A DNA stretch of 64,000 nt from Methylorubrum thiocyanatum (GCA_014138645.1 JACJIB010000007.1:340930-404929), one strand, 5' to 3'; shown: positions 33,305-42,795, numbered from the stretch's first letter. The notes: generated by a model from the letters alone, not told the origin. Program-made: numbers and translations.

Positions 33305-34234
33305 CTAGGGGTGCCGCTGGCTGAAGCGGCCCTGGCTCGCCAGATCCGCCACGTGATCGACGGCCAACTCCAACGAGCAGGCCTTAGTGTCGGCGATAGC
33401 CTTCAGGAGCCCGAAGTGGGCCCGGTTCGCGCTCTTCGGGGCGGCGCAGATTGAGAGGCTCGCGCCGTTTTCGATCCACTCGACGAGTTCTTCCCGTCGG
33501 TCGAGGAGATGGTCCTCGACGCCAATCCGCTCCGGCTGGTCATAAGAGAAGGCAACGTCCATCCGGGTCAGGGACCCATCCGCGAGGGCGGCCTGCCATT
33601 CGAGTTGGTAGAGGAAGTCATGGGTGAAGCGCCGGCCACCAAAGAACAGCCATGAGCGCCCGCCTGCCCCGAGCGCGCGCCGCTCCTGGATGAGTGCCCG
33701 GTATGGGGCAACACCCGCCTCGACGCCGATCATGATGACGTCGGTTTCCAGCTCGGCCGGCAAGCGGAACCCGGCGTCCTCCCGGATCCTGACTGTCACC
33801 TGCGAGCCGAGGCGAAGGCGCTCCACAATGGCGGCGTCACCGGCACCGACCGGCATCAACGCGTGTACCTCGTCGACGACCTCCCTGCGCGAGGACGCGA
33901 CCGGCAGGACGCGCGCGGGTACGCTCTCGCCGTCGATGCCGATGAGGTCGAGGACGGATCCCGGCCTGTAGGGAGGTGCGCCGTCTGAGAAGGCGACCGC
34001 CACGTGCATCGTCGAATGATCCGAGCGGGACGAGTTGAGATTGACGTACTCGACGACTTCCCCAACGGACACGTCCGCATCCCTCGTGCTTTGGGCCGGG
34101 AGGTTGATGCCGGCCGCCAGGTAATCCGAGAGCCACGTGCGCTGTACCCGGGAAGCGACCGCCAGCACTTGGTCGAGCGCGGCAAGGGCATCGTTCTCGA
34201 AAGGGGCGTGGCGGGGGAGAAGCCGTGTCGTCAT
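33305..34234 (-). CDS. CysJ-like reductase lacking the flavodoxin domain
   Basis: This encodes about 309 residues starting at ATG 34234 (MTTRLLPRHAPFENDALAALDQVL). The FAD/NADP-binding half of sulfite reductase alpha is present: APPYRPGSVLDLIG, MIGVEAGVAPYRALIQERRA, FFGGRRFTHDFLYQLEWQAAL. The N-terminal FMN-flavodoxin domain of CysJ (full protein ~600 aa) is absent. Electron delivery to the adjacent CysI-like protein must use another carrier or direct contact. TTG 34264 is an alternative start. Confidence 0.8.
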   Translation of the reverse strand: MTTRLLPRHAPFENDALAALDQVLAVASRVQRTWLSDYLAAGINLPAQSTRDADVSVGEVVEYVNLNSSRSDHSTMHVAVAFSDGAPPYRPGSVLDLIGIDGESVPARVLPVASSRREVVDEVHALMPVGAGDAAIVERLRLGSQVTVRIREDAGFRLPAELETDVIMIGVEAGVAPYRALIQERRALGAGGRSWLFFGGRRFTHDFLYQLEWQAALADGSLTRMDVAFSYDQPERIGVEDHLLDRREELVEWIENGASLSICAAPKSANRAHFGLLKAIADTKACSLELAVDHVADLASQGRFSQRHP

Positions 34235-34280
34235 CGTTGCCGTTCTCGGTTGCGCGGACTTCAATCGGGGGCCTTGGCTT

Positions 34281-35243
34281 CTAGGGACGAGCCGCGTGGG
34301 CGCCGGAGTCCGTCACAGTCACGGGTTCGAGCGGTCGCTCGTTTACGCTGAGGCTGAAGATGTCCGGGCGTGCGTAGTGGCCGACCACGTCGAAATCGAA
34401 CTTGCCGCGGACGATGTCCGCCCGGTCCAGTTCGGCCAAGCGCACGCTCTCGCCCTCGAAGTCGGGCTCTATCAGGACGTTCCCCAGGGGACCCACGATG
34501 CACGAGCCGCCCCGGATCAAGACCGTTGCCGGATTGTCGCCCTGGACCGCACCGTAATCGGCCGGACAATCCTTCCGGACGAGGTATTGACTGGCCGACA
34601 CGACGAAGCACCGGCCCTCAAGGGCGATGGTCTGCATCGTCGGTAGCCACGTGACGCGGTCGTCGACCGTAGGCGCGCAGTAGATCTCGACGCCCTTGGC
34701 GTACAGCGTCGTGCGCAGGAGCGGCATGTAATTCTCCCAGCAGATCGCGGTCCCGATTCGGCCGAGGGGAGTGCTGGCGACATCCAGCGTCGAGCCGTCA
34801 CCAAAGCCCCATACGAGCCGCTCCGAGGCGGTGGGCATCAGCTTGCGGCGGCGTGCCAGAAGGGCGCCGTCGGGCCCGAACGTCAGGGCGCTGCAGTAGA
34901 GGGTGCCGCCGGCCCGTTCGATCACGCCAACGACGATGTACAGGTGCCCGGCGCGGGCGACGGCGGCGATGGCCTCGGTGGCCGGACCCGGCACGTCGAT
35001 GGCGTTTGCGTGATAGCGAAGGAAGTCGTCCCGGCCCGCCGGCGTGCGGGAGCCGACCGTGGCGCCAAAGTCGAGCCCCTTCGGGTAGCCGCCGACGAAC
35101 GCCTCGGGGAATACTGCTAGGTCGGCCCCGCGCGCGGAGGCGTCGCTGGCGAGGTCCCCGAGCTTTTCCAACGTCCGCGCGGTGTCGAACAGAATCGACC
35201 CGGCCTGCACCACGGCGGCCATGACAACGGGCTTCGACGACAT
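34281..35243 (-). CDS. Second nitrilase
   Basis: This 320-residue protein has the triad Glu47 (FPEAF), Lys134 (RRKLMPTAS) and Cys169 (AICWENYMPLL). The sequence GGYPKGLDFGATVGSRTPAGRD is typical of classical aliphatic/aryl nitrilases and cyanide hydratase/dihydratase relatives. It differs from the Nit1C nitrilase at 27827. It lies next to the bd oxidase and sulfite-reductase genes, so cyanide or nitrile hydrolysis is a reasonable role. Confidence 0.9.
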   Translation of the reverse strand: MSSKPVVMAAVVQAGSILFDTARTLEKLGDLASDASARGADLAVFPEAFVGGYPKGLDFGATVGSRTPAGRDDFLRYHANAIDVPGPATEAIAAVARAGHLYIVVGVIERAGGTLYCSALTFGPDGALLARRRKLMPTASERLVWGFGDGSTLDVASTPLGRIGTAICWENYMPLLRTTLYAKGVEIYCAPTVDDRVTWLPTMQTIALEGRCFVVSASQYLVRKDCPADYGAVQGDNPATVLIRGGSCIVGPLGNVLIEPDFEGESVRLAELDRADIVRGKFDFDVVGHYARPDIFSLSVNERPLEPVTVTDSGAHAARP

Positions 35244-35292
35244 GAGAAGTTCAACTCTGAATGAGGAGAGGCCGGGATCGAAGAGCGGTGCG

Positions 35293-35436
35293 TCAGCTCG
35301 CCTTCAGCCAAGTTCTCAGGATGCCGGCGACAATTCCGAGTGAGAGGACGCTGCCGGCCCACAGCGAGGCGAACCAGACGAGGCGGCGCCACAGGGGTAG
35401 GGGTGTGGGGTGTCGGGGAGCGGAGGTAATGCCCAT
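35293..35436 (-). CDS. 47-aa DUF2474 small subunit of CIO-type bd oxidase
   Basis: This single-pass peptide (LWRRLVWFASLWAGSVLSLGIVAGILRTWL) starts at ATG 35436, overlapping the cioB stop in TGATG. DUF2474 proteins are the small third subunit of cyanide-insensitive oxidases, equivalent to CydX. The translational coupling strongly supports it. Confidence 0.85.
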   Translation of the reverse strand: MGITSAPRHPTPLPLWRRLVWFASLWAGSVLSLGIVAGILRTWLKAS

Positions 35437-36443
35437 CAGTGATACCCCGTTGCGTCGACCTTCCCGCGGAAGACCCAGTACGAGTAGGCCGTGTAGGCCA
35501 GGATGACCGGGATCAGGACGGACGCGCCCACGAGCAGGAAGACCTGGCTCGAATGCGGTGCCGCCGCCTCCCAGATCGTGATCCGGCCCGGCACGACGTC
35601 GGGGAAGATGCTGATCCCCAGACCGACGAAGGACAGAAGGAACAGACCGAGCGCCAGCAGGAACGGCGTTCTCTCCGCCCCACCGCGTAGCGAGCGGAAG
35701 AACAGGAACGACGCCACCGCTACGAGGAGCGGAACCTGGGCAGTGAGCAGCACGCTTGGCATCGAAAACCAGCGCTCCCAATATTTGCCTTCCAGGAGGG
35801 GCGTCGCCGCGCTGACGGCGGCGATGACGGCGACCGTGGCCGCGCCAAGCCAGAGCGAGAAGGCGCGCGACCGCTCCTGCAGGCTCCCCTCTGTCCGCAT
35901 CACCAGCCAGGTGGCGCCGAGCAGAGCGTAGCCGCAGACGATGCCGAGACCGACGAGCAGGCTGAATGGCGTGAGCCAGTCCCACCAGCCGCCCGCATAG
36001 GCGCGGCCCTCCACCTTGATGCCCTGCAGGAGGGCGCCGAGGGTGATGCCCTGGGCAAGCGCGGCGACGACGGAGCCCCCGGTGAAGGCGACGTCCCAGA
36101 GCGCCCGGTGGCCGGGATCGCGCCAGCGGAACTCGAAGGCGACGCCGCGGAAGATCAGCCCGAGCAGCATCGCGATGATTGGCGCGTAGAGGGCCGGCAT
36201 GATGACCGCGTAGGCCAGCGGGAAGACCGCAAACAGGCCGCCGCCGCCGAGGACCAGCCAGGTCTCGTTGCCGTCCCAGACTGGCGCGATGGAGTTCATC
36301 GCCGTGTCGCGCTCGTGCCCCGGTCGGAAGGCCGGGAACAGGATGCCGATGCCGAGGTCGAAGCCGTCCATCACGATGTAGGCGAAAACGGCGAAGGCGA
36401 TGATGAGCGCCCAAACGACCGTCAGGTCGATGTTGGCGAGCAT
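35436..36443 (-). CDS. cioB: Cyanide-insensitive quinol oxidase subunit II
   Basis: The 335-residue CydB/CioB protein has eight or nine transmembrane segments. It begins MLANIDLTVVWALIIAFAVFAYIVMDGFDLGIGILFPAFR, with the D-G-F-D-L-G motif of bd oxidase subunit II, and later WDGNETWLVLGGGGLFAVFPLAYA. GGAG precedes ATG 36443. It lies 10 bp after cioA and partners it in the membrane. Confidence 0.95.
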   Translation of the reverse strand: MLANIDLTVVWALIIAFAVFAYIVMDGFDLGIGILFPAFRPGHERDTAMNSIAPVWDGNETWLVLGGGGLFAVFPLAYAVIMPALYAPIIAMLLGLIFRGVAFEFRWRDPGHRALWDVAFTGGSVVAALAQGITLGALLQGIKVEGRAYAGGWWDWLTPFSLLVGLGIVCGYALLGATWLVMRTEGSLQERSRAFSLWLGAATVAVIAAVSAATPLLEGKYWERWFSMPSVLLTAQVPLLVAVASFLFFRSLRGGAERTPFLLALGLFLLSFVGLGISIFPDVVPGRITIWEAAAPHSSQVFLLVGASVLIPVILAYTAYSYWVFRGKVDATGYH

Positions 36444-36453
36444 GACGGGCTCC

Positions 36454-37881
36454 TTACTCGGCCGGGCTGAGGGTGCGGTCGAGGTCGACCGACGGCGCGG
36501 GTGTTATGCCAGCGGTGCGGATCGGCGCGCCGGGCTCAATCCCGTGTTCGCCACGGTGCGGCGACTTCGCCATCAGGTGCAGGATGTAGAGGATGCCCAT
36601 CCCGAACACGGCGAAGTAGACCAGCACAAAGGCGATGAGCGATGCGGCGACGGCGGGTGCGTGAAGCGGCGAGGCCGACTCCGCCGTGCGCAGGAGGCCG
36701 TAGACGGTGAAGGGCTGGCGCCCCACCTCGGTGGTGATCCAGCCGGCGACGACGGCGACGAAGCCGGCCGGTCCCATAGCGAGGGCGAAGCGGTGCAATG
36801 TCGCCCAGTCGTAGAGCTTGCCCTTGTAGCGGGCGAGCAGGCTAGCCACGCCGAGCAGCAGCATCAGCATGCCGAGGCTGACCATCACCCGGAAGGACCA
36901 GAACACCACGGGGACCGGCGGCCAGTTCTCCCGCGGCACGCTGTCGAGACCCTTCAGCGGCTCGTTCAGGCCGTGCTTCAGGATCAGCGAGGACAGCTTC
37001 GGCACCTCGACCGCGTAGCGGACCGTGCCGGCCGCTTGGTCGGGCAGGCCGAACAGGATTAGCGGGGCGCCGTCCGGATGGCTCTGGAAGTGGCCTTCCA
37101 TGGCCATGACCTTAATCGGCTGGTGCTCCAGTGTGTTCAGGCCGTGGGCGTCGCCAGCCAGGATCTGAATGGGAGCCACGACAGCGAGCATCCACATCGC
37201 CATCGAGAACATCGTCCGCGCGCCTTCGTTCGCGCGGTCGCGTAGCAGGTGCCAGGCGCCGACCGCGCCAACGACGAGGGCGGTGGTCAGGTAGGCGGCA
37301 AGGACCATGTGGACGAGACGATAGGGGAAGGACGGATTGAAAACGATGGCCCACCAATCGGCCGGCACGAACTGGCCGGCCGCGTTGACCGTGTGACCCT
37401 GCGGCGTCTGCATCCAGGAGTTCACGGACAGGATCCAGAACGCCGAAAAGAAGGTCCCAATGGCCACCATCAGGGTGGCGAGGAAGTGCAGGCGCGGGCC
37501 AACCTTGCTCATGCCGAAAAGCATGACGCCGAGGAAGCCGGCTTCCAGGAAGAAGGCCGAGAGCACCTCGTAGGCCATCAGCGGACCGAGAACAGGCCCC
37601 GTTTTGTCGGCATAGACGGACCAGTTCGTGCCGAACTGGTAGGACATGACTAGGCCAGATACGACGCCCATCGCGAAGGCGATGGCGAAGATCTTGATCC
37701 AGTACCGGAACAGATCGATGAACACTTGCCGTCCGGTAGCTAACCAGAGACCCTCCAGCACTGCCAGGTAGCTAGCGAGGCCGATGGAGAAAGCCGGGAA
37801 CACGATGTGGAAGGCCACCGTGAACCCGAACTGCCACCTTGCAAGCAGCAGGGCGTCAACGTTTGCCAGCATGTCGGTCAT
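36454..37881 (-). CDS. cioA: Cyanide-insensitive quinol oxidase subunit I
   Basis: This 475-residue subunit has the haem-ligand His in FTVAFHIVFPAF, the quinol-site motif GRQPFTVYGLLRT and a short Q-loop (KHGLNEPLKGLDSVPRENWPPVPVVFWSFR), the form found in CIO and related oxidases and not in E. coli CydA with its long loop. It oxidises quinol with oxygen and resists cyanide. Nearby nitrilases, CysI and ALAS genes form a cyanide-response set. Confidence 0.93.
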   Translation of the reverse strand: MTDMLANVDALLLARWQFGFTVAFHIVFPAFSIGLASYLAVLEGLWLATGRQVFIDLFRYWIKIFAIAFAMGVVSGLVMSYQFGTNWSVYADKTGPVLGPLMAYEVLSAFFLEAGFLGVMLFGMSKVGPRLHFLATLMVAIGTFFSAFWILSVNSWMQTPQGHTVNAAGQFVPADWWAIVFNPSFPYRLVHMVLAAYLTTALVVGAVGAWHLLRDRANEGARTMFSMAMWMLAVVAPIQILAGDAHGLNTLEHQPIKVMAMEGHFQSHPDGAPLILFGLPDQAAGTVRYAVEVPKLSSLILKHGLNEPLKGLDSVPRENWPPVPVVFWSFRVMVSLGMLMLLLGVASLLARYKGKLYDWATLHRFALAMGPAGFVAVVAGWITTEVGRQPFTVYGLLRTAESASPLHAPAVAASLIAFVLVYFAVFGMGILYILHLMAKSPHRGEHGIEPGAPIRTAGITPAPSVDLDRTLSPAE

Positions 37882-37918
37882 CTCTTGCGTATGTCGATGA
37901 GGCTGAGGGGACCCGCGG

Positions 37919-39145
37919 TCAGGCGGCCAGCGAGACCTCGCCCCACCCCAGACGTGAGCGAACCTCGACGAGCGCCCCCACGAGCGCCCGCATGTGCTTA
38001 TCCGTGTGAAGGGGAGTCGGGGTGATCCTCAGCCGCTCGCCGCCGCGCGGTACGGTTGGATAGTTGATGGGCTGGACGTAGATACCATGGCGCTCCAGCA
38101 GTTCCTCGCTGATCCGCCGGCAGAGGTGGGCGTCGCCGACCATCACCGGCAGGATATGGCTCTGGCTCGGCAGGACCGGCAGGCCAGCCTTGCGCAGCAT
38201 GGCCATCAAGATCGCCGCGGCTCGTTGCTGCGCAGCCCGTTCCGCTTGGCTATCCCTGAGGTGCCGCACCGCCGCCCGTGCGCCGGCGGCCAGGTGCGGG
38301 CACAGCGAGGTCGTGAAGATGAAGCCCGCCGCATGGCTGCGGATGACGTCGACGACCGTGGATGGCCCGGCGACGTAGCCGCCCATGACGCCGAAGGCCT
38401 TGCCGAGCGTCGCCTCAATCAGCGTGATGCGATGGCCAACGCCCTCGCGCTCCGCAATGCCGGCGCCGTGCGGGCCGTACATGCCGACCGCGTGCACCTC
38501 GTCGAGGTAGGTGAGCGCCCCGTGGCGCTCCGCGACGTCGCATATTTCGGCGATGGGCGCCACGTCGCCGTCCATGCTGTAGACGCTCTCGAACGCGACG
38601 ATCTTGGGCCGTTCCGGATCGAACTGCGCGAGCAGCCTGTCGAGCGCGGCGACGTCGTTGTGCGGGAAGATCGCCTTCGAGACTCCCGAGCGCCGGATGC
38701 CCTCGATCATCGAGTTGTGGTTGCCCGCGTCCGAGAGGATCACGCTGTCCGGCAGCACCTGGCCGAGCACGCTCAGAGCCGCGAGGTTCGAAACGTAGCC
38801 CGAGGTGAACAGGAGGGCGGCCTCCTTCCCGTGCAGGTCGGCCAGGTCGCGCTCCAGCAGTACGTGCTCATGGGCCGTGCCGGAGATGTTGCGGGTGCCG
38901 CCCGCACCGGCGCCATAGCGGTCCAGGGCCGCATGCATGGCGTTGATGACCTCGGGGCTGTGTCCCATTCCGAGGTAATCGTTGCTGCACCAGACCGTGA
39001 CCGGCCGGGGGCTGCCGTCCGGATGCCTCCAGACGGCGGCCGGGAATGTGCCGACATTACGCTCAAGCTCGATGAACGTCCGGTAACGGCCGTCCTCGCG
39101 CAGCTTCCGGAGGGAGGTCTCGAACACGTCGGCATAGGGGAGCAT
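37919..39145 (-). CDS. hemA: 5-aminolevulinate synthase
   Basis: The 408-residue product starts at ATG 39145 ([32 protein letters not shown]) with GAGGA upstream. PLP-enzyme motifs: [47 protein letters not shown], and the PLP lysine in [11 protein letters not shown]. It condenses glycine and succinyl-CoA in the C4 haem pathway. This is probably a second copy dedicated to the haem demand of the bd oxidase and sirohaem-type enzymes. Cys-Pro in SLCPHL could be a haem-regulatory motif. Confidence 0.93.
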   Translation of the reverse strand: MLPYADVFETSLRKLREDGRYRTFIELERNVGTFPAAVWRHPDGSPRPVTVWCSNDYLGMGHSPEVINAMHAALDRYGAGAGGTRNISGTAHEHVLLERDLADLHGKEAALLFTSGYVSNLAALSVLGQVLPDSVILSDAGNHNSMIEGIRRSGVSKAIFPHNDVAALDRLLAQFDPERPKIVAFESVYSMDGDVAPIAEICDVAERHGALTYLDEVHAVGMYGPHGAGIAEREGVGHRITLIEATLGKAFGVMGGYVAGPSTVVDVIRSHAAGFIFTTSLCPHLAAGARAAVRHLRDSQAERAAQQRAAAILMAMLRKAGLPVLPSQSHILPVMVGDAHLCRRISEELLERHGIYVQPINYPTVPRGGERLRITPTPLHTDKHMRALVGALVEVRSRLGWGEVSLAA

Positions 39146-39246
39146 CGTCCCGGTCCTCGTGAGGTAGGATGAAGTCACATCAAGCCCAGCAGCGGGCGGT
39201 GCCGCCGGCGCGTGTCCGCCCGGGACCGCGCGGCGGAGCGTCAGGG

Positions 39247-39651
39247 TCAGTCCCCGGACGTAGGACCCGTGTTTGGCGCTGGCGAAGTCGCTAGGCGGCC
39301 TTCTCCCGCTTTGTTGATGTACTGGCTGGCGATGAAGAGCCCCTTCAGCGGCCGGATGACCGGAACGCAGGCCAGCAAGAGAAGCGGAAGCGTTATGAGC
39401 GCATGGATCCACAGCGGCGGTTCGTAGGCGAGCTCCAGCCAAATGCCGAAGGCTGTGACTGGGAAGGCCATCGTCATCATGATGAAGAAGGCGGGTCCAT
39501 CGGCCGGGTCGGCGAAGCCATAATCAAGGCCGCACGCCTCGCAGCGTGGCTTCAGGGTGATGAAGCCGTCAAACAGGCGCCCCTCGCCACAGCGAGGGCA
39601 GCGGCAGCGCAGCCCAACGGAAAGCATTGATTGATCCGTCGTCCTTTGCAT
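39247..39651 (-). CDS. DUF983 membrane protein
   Basis: This 134-residue protein starts at ATG 39651 ([48 protein letters not shown]). It has two C-x2-C pairs of a zinc ribbon and then two membrane helices ([41 protein letters not shown]). DUF983 proteins are often near haem-copper or bd oxidase genes, but their role is unknown. Confidence 0.85.
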   Translation of the reverse strand: MQRTTDQSMLSVGLRCRCPRCGEGRLFDGFITLKPRCEACGLDYGFADPADGPAFFIMMTMAFPVTAFGIWLELAYEPPLWIHALITLPLLLLACVPVIRPLKGLFIASQYINKAGEGRLATSPAPNTGPTSGD

Positions 39652-39710
39652 CGTCCACGTTCCTGAACCGCTTGCCGTACAGCGGCATGAAGGTTCGCCT
39701 TGCGCGGCCC

Positions 39711-39822
39711 GAATGTATGGCTTACATTTCCATACATTCGTGGTGGAAGCTGGCGGCTTCTGAGGCGCTTTCCTAGACAAAGCCACGTCTCGCCTTGCCT
39801 GTATGATGTATGTATGCATACA
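39711..39822. promoter_or_regulatory. MocR-box operators before the second regulator
   Basis: GAATGTATGG (39711-39720) and CCATACATTC (39730-39739) form a 10-bp inverted repeat around a 9-bp spacer. Downstream lie TGTATG (39800-39805) and the perfect palindrome TGTATGCATACA (39811-39822). The same TGTATG/CCATACA box occurs before the first MocR gene and the Nit1C operon. Confidence 0.7.
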
Positions 39823-39843
39823 CCGATGCGAGAACAGGGGTCA

Positions 39844-41232
39844 ATGATGGAATCTTGGAACCCGACAATCGCTGGCGACGCAGGCCCGAAGTACCTGGCT
39901 ATCGTGAAGGCGCTGGCCGAGGACATTCGCGCCGGCCGGCTCCCGCCGGGCGTGCGCCTGCCGCCGCAGCGCGCCCTTGCCAAGCACCTCAACGTTGACC
40001 TCACCACGGTCACGCGCGCCTTCAACGAGGCGCGCCGGACAGGCTTGATCGATGCCACAGCCGGTAGGGGCAGCTTCGTTCGCGGACCCACGCCGCCTAA
40101 GGAGATGCGCAGGCCGGACCCCTCCGGAAGCGTCGACTTCAGCATGAACATGCCGCCTCAGCCGGTCACGGCGCGTCTGGCCGAGCGTATGGAGGCAGGC
40201 TTGTCGCGACTTGCCCGCTCGCCGGGCTTCCTCGACCGCATGCAGTACCAGGACAGCGCCGGGAACATGGCCGACCGTACTGCGGCGGCGCATTGGCTCG
40301 GTGGCCGGCTCGGGCCGCTTCCGGTGCACCGCGTCCTCGTGGCAGGCGGCGCCCAGGTCGTGCTCGCCGCCGTGCTCGCCGCCACCCTCAGGCCGGGCGA
40401 TGCGCTCTGCGTGCCAGCCCTGACCTACCCGGGTCTGCGCATGGCCGCCGAGCGCCGCGGCATTCGCCTCGTTCCGGTGCCTTGCGACGCCGACGGGCTC
40501 GACCCGGACGCATTCTTGGAGAGCTGCAAGGCCGAGCGGCCGCGGGCCTTGTACCTTGTGCCGACGCTCGACAACCCGACGACCGCGACGCTGCCGCCGA
40601 CGCGCCGCGAACGAATCGCCGAGGTCGCGCGTTCGCACGGCGTCGCAGTCATCGAGGACGACGCCTACGGCGCGCTGCCGCCCGACGCCCCACCTCCCAT
40701 TGCCTCCCTGGCGGCAGACATCACTTGGCACATCGCGACGCTGTCCAAGTGCGTCAGCCCGGGCCTCCGCGTCGCCTACGTCGCCGTGCCTGGGACGAAC
40801 GAGGCGGTGCGGCTCGCCGCCGAGCTGCGGGCCATCAACATGATGGCCTCACCGCTTACGGCCGCGCTCGCCTCGCAGTGGATCGCCGAGGGCGAGCTCG
40901 ACGCGGTCGTCGCGGCCATTCGGCATGAGAACGGCCGCCGTCAGGCGGTCGCCCGCGAGGCCCTGCAGGGCCTCGACCTCCAGGCCCATTCCTGCGGGCA
41001 CCACCTCTGGCTCCGGCTTCCCGAGCCCTGGCGTCGCGGCGAGTTCGGGGCGCATGCGCGTCAGCTCGGGCTGTCGGTCATCCTGAGCGATGCCTTCGCT
41101 GTCGGACCTGCTCCCGAAGCCATCCGAGTCTCCCTTGGCGCGGCACCGGACGCCGAGACGCTGCGCTATGGCCTCAGCCTTCTGGCGACGTTGCTGACGC
41201 ATCCGCCCGGCGCGATCTCGACGGTCGTCTGA
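39844..41232 (+). CDS. MocR/PdxR-type regulator (second copy)
   Basis: This encodes 462 residues starting at ATG 39844 (MMESWNPTIAGDAGPKYLAIVKALAEDIRAGRLPPG). The winged-helix part (LPPQRALAKHLNVDLTTVTRAFNEARRTG) and the aminotransferase domain (PLP lysine in ATLSKCVSPGLRVAYV; LDNPTTATL) are intact. It is a clear paralogue of 29830-31269. It lies next to the DUF983 and ALAS genes, with operator-like boxes upstream, and probably controls the cio/hemA set. Confidence 0.9.
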   Translation: MMESWNPTIAGDAGPKYLAIVKALAEDIRAGRLPPGVRLPPQRALAKHLNVDLTTVTRAFNEARRTGLIDATAGRGSFVRGPTPPKEMRRPDPSGSVDFSMNMPPQPVTARLAERMEAGLSRLARSPGFLDRMQYQDSAGNMADRTAAAHWLGGRLGPLPVHRVLVAGGAQVVLAAVLAATLRPGDALCVPALTYPGLRMAAERRGIRLVPVPCDADGLDPDAFLESCKAERPRALYLVPTLDNPTTATLPPTRRERIAEVARSHGVAVIEDDAYGALPPDAPPPIASLAADITWHIATLSKCVSPGLRVAYVAVPGTNEAVRLAAELRAINMMASPLTAALASQWIAEGELDAVVAAIRHENGRRQAVAREALQGLDLQAHSCGHHLWLRLPEPWRRGEFGAHARQLGLSVILSDAFAVGPAPEAIRVSLGAAPDAETLRYGLSLLATLLTHPPGAISTVV

Positions 41233-41233
41233 C

Positions 41234-42253
41234 ATGGCGGACGTGGTGAGCGCATCCGGTGAGGAGGAAAGCTCGGCCAAACTCCGGCGGGAGTTCACCT
41301 GGCTTCGGTGGACCAGGGTGCCGGCCACCTTCTTCGGGATGGTCCTGGGGATCTGCGGCCTGGGCAACGGCTGGCGCGCCGCCGCGCGCCTCGGGTTGGC
41401 GCCTGCCTGGGTGGGCGAGGCGCTCTCGCTCCTCGGCGTGGCGGTCTGGGCGGCGTGGCTGGTCTTCTACGCCGCTCGGTGGCTGAACGACCGGGATACG
41501 GCCCTGTTCGAGGTGCGCGACCCGACGTCGTCGTTCTTCGCCTCGCTGGCTCCCGTCGCCACCATGATCGCGAGCGTGGGTCTCGCGCCGCACTGGCCGG
41601 GCGCCGCGTGGGCAATGGCTTTGGCAGGGCTCATCGGGACGACCCTCTTCGCCGTCTGGGGCGTGGGAGGCCTCTGGATGGGCGACCGGGCCTTCGAGGC
41701 GACGACGCCGATCCTCTACATGCCTACGGTTGGCGGGGGCTTCGTAGCAGCCATCACCTGCGCCGCGTTCGGCATGAAGGAACTCGGCCTGCTCTTCTTC
41801 GGCGCCGGCCTCCTCTCATGGCTGACGCTCGAATCGGTCGTCGTTCATAGGCTGATTCTGCAGACCCTGCCCGTATCGTTGCGGGCCTCGCTCGGGCTGC
41901 ACCTGGCGCCGCCCGCGGTGGCCTGCGTCGCCTACCTGGCGGTCACCGACGGACCGCCCGACCGGCTGGCCCAGATCCTGTTCGGCTACGCGCTGCTGCA
42001 CGCCTTGGTCATGGTGCGGCTGGTGCCCTGGCTGCGGCAGCAGCCGTTCTCGCCCGCGGCTTGGGCCTACACGTTCGGCGTCTCGGCCCTTCCGCTCGCG
42101 GCGTTGCGCCTGACGGAGCGAGGGCTGGAAGGCCCGAGCGCGTCTCTCGCCGTCCCGCTGTTCGCCGCCGCCAACCTCATCATCGGCTGGATCGCGCTCA
42201 GGACGCTGAGCCTGCTGCTGCGCGGCAAGCTCTTGCCGGTCCGACCTCTCTGA
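41234..42253 (+). CDS. SLAC1/TehA-family transporter or channel
   Basis: This 339-residue protein has about ten hydrophobic segments typical of the SLAC1/TehA anion-channel fold (RVPATFFGMVLGICGLGNGWRAAARLGLAPAWVGEALSLLGVAVW; HLAPPAVACVAYLAV). It starts 1 bp after the MocR stop, so it is co-transcribed. Possible cargo includes cyanide-related anions, nitrite or sulfite; nothing decides this. Confidence 0.8.
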   Translation: MADVVSASGEEESSAKLRREFTWLRWTRVPATFFGMVLGICGLGNGWRAAARLGLAPAWVGEALSLLGVAVWAAWLVFYAARWLNDRDTALFEVRDPTSSFFASLAPVATMIASVGLAPHWPGAAWAMALAGLIGTTLFAVWGVGGLWMGDRAFEATTPILYMPTVGGGFVAAITCAAFGMKELGLLFFGAGLLSWLTLESVVVHRLILQTLPVSLRASLGLHLAPPAVACVAYLAVTDGPPDRLAQILFGYALLHALVMVRLVPWLRQQPFSPAAWAYTFGVSALPLAALRLTERGLEGPSASLAVPLFAAANLIIGWIALRTLSLLLRGKLLPVRPL

Positions 42254-42288
42254 AGGCGGACGGATGTCTACGATTGACGTTGGTTCAC

Positions 42289-42795
42289 ATGATCGAACGG
42301 GTGACGCGCCCCTTCCGCCTTCCCTCACACAGCCAGCACGCCATGCTGCTCGCACTGGCCTTCCTCGTCACGGCCTGCTCGGATGATAGCCAAGAGCGCC
42401 GCCGTTCGCTGGGCGACACCCCGAGCTTCGGCGACTTCATGCGGGTGGCCGACGCTGGGCGAGGCGGCCGATTGTTCGGCCAGTGCGCCGCCTGTCACAC
42501 GGTCAGGATGGGGGCCGGCGACCGAAGCGGCCCCGGCCTTTACGACGTAGTTGGCAAGCCCGTCGCCACCAATAGCCGTCGCTTCGGCTACACCGGGTCG
42601 CTCCGGTCATTGGGCGGCGTCTGGACGCCGGAGAGGCTGGACGTCTGGCTTGCTGCCCCTGCGAAGTTCGTGCCGGGCACAAGCATGAGTTTCCGCGGAC
42701 TTCCGGACCCGCTCGACCGGGCGGATGTCATCGCATACCTCCAGACGCAGGCGGTTGAGGCCGAGGGCGTTGAGGCGCTGCCCTCGCGGCCTTGA
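42289..42795 (+). CDS. Lipoprotein cytochrome c
   Basis: The 168-residue product starts at ATG 42289. It has a lipoprotein signal ending LVTACSDD (Cys attachment site) and a haem site CAACH, with Met in GTSMSF as axial ligand: a class I c-type cytochrome. It probably carries electrons at the cytoplasmic or outer membrane for the oxidase-linked set. It lies 35 bp after the TehA-like gene. Confidence 0.9.
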   Translation: MIERVTRPFRLPSHSQHAMLLALAFLVTACSDDSQERRRSLGDTPSFGDFMRVADAGRGGRLFGQCAACHTVRMGAGDRSGPGLYDVVGKPVATNSRRFGYTGSLRSLGGVWTPERLDVWLAAPAKFVPGTSMSFRGLPDPLDRADVIAYLQTQAVEAEGVEALPSRP

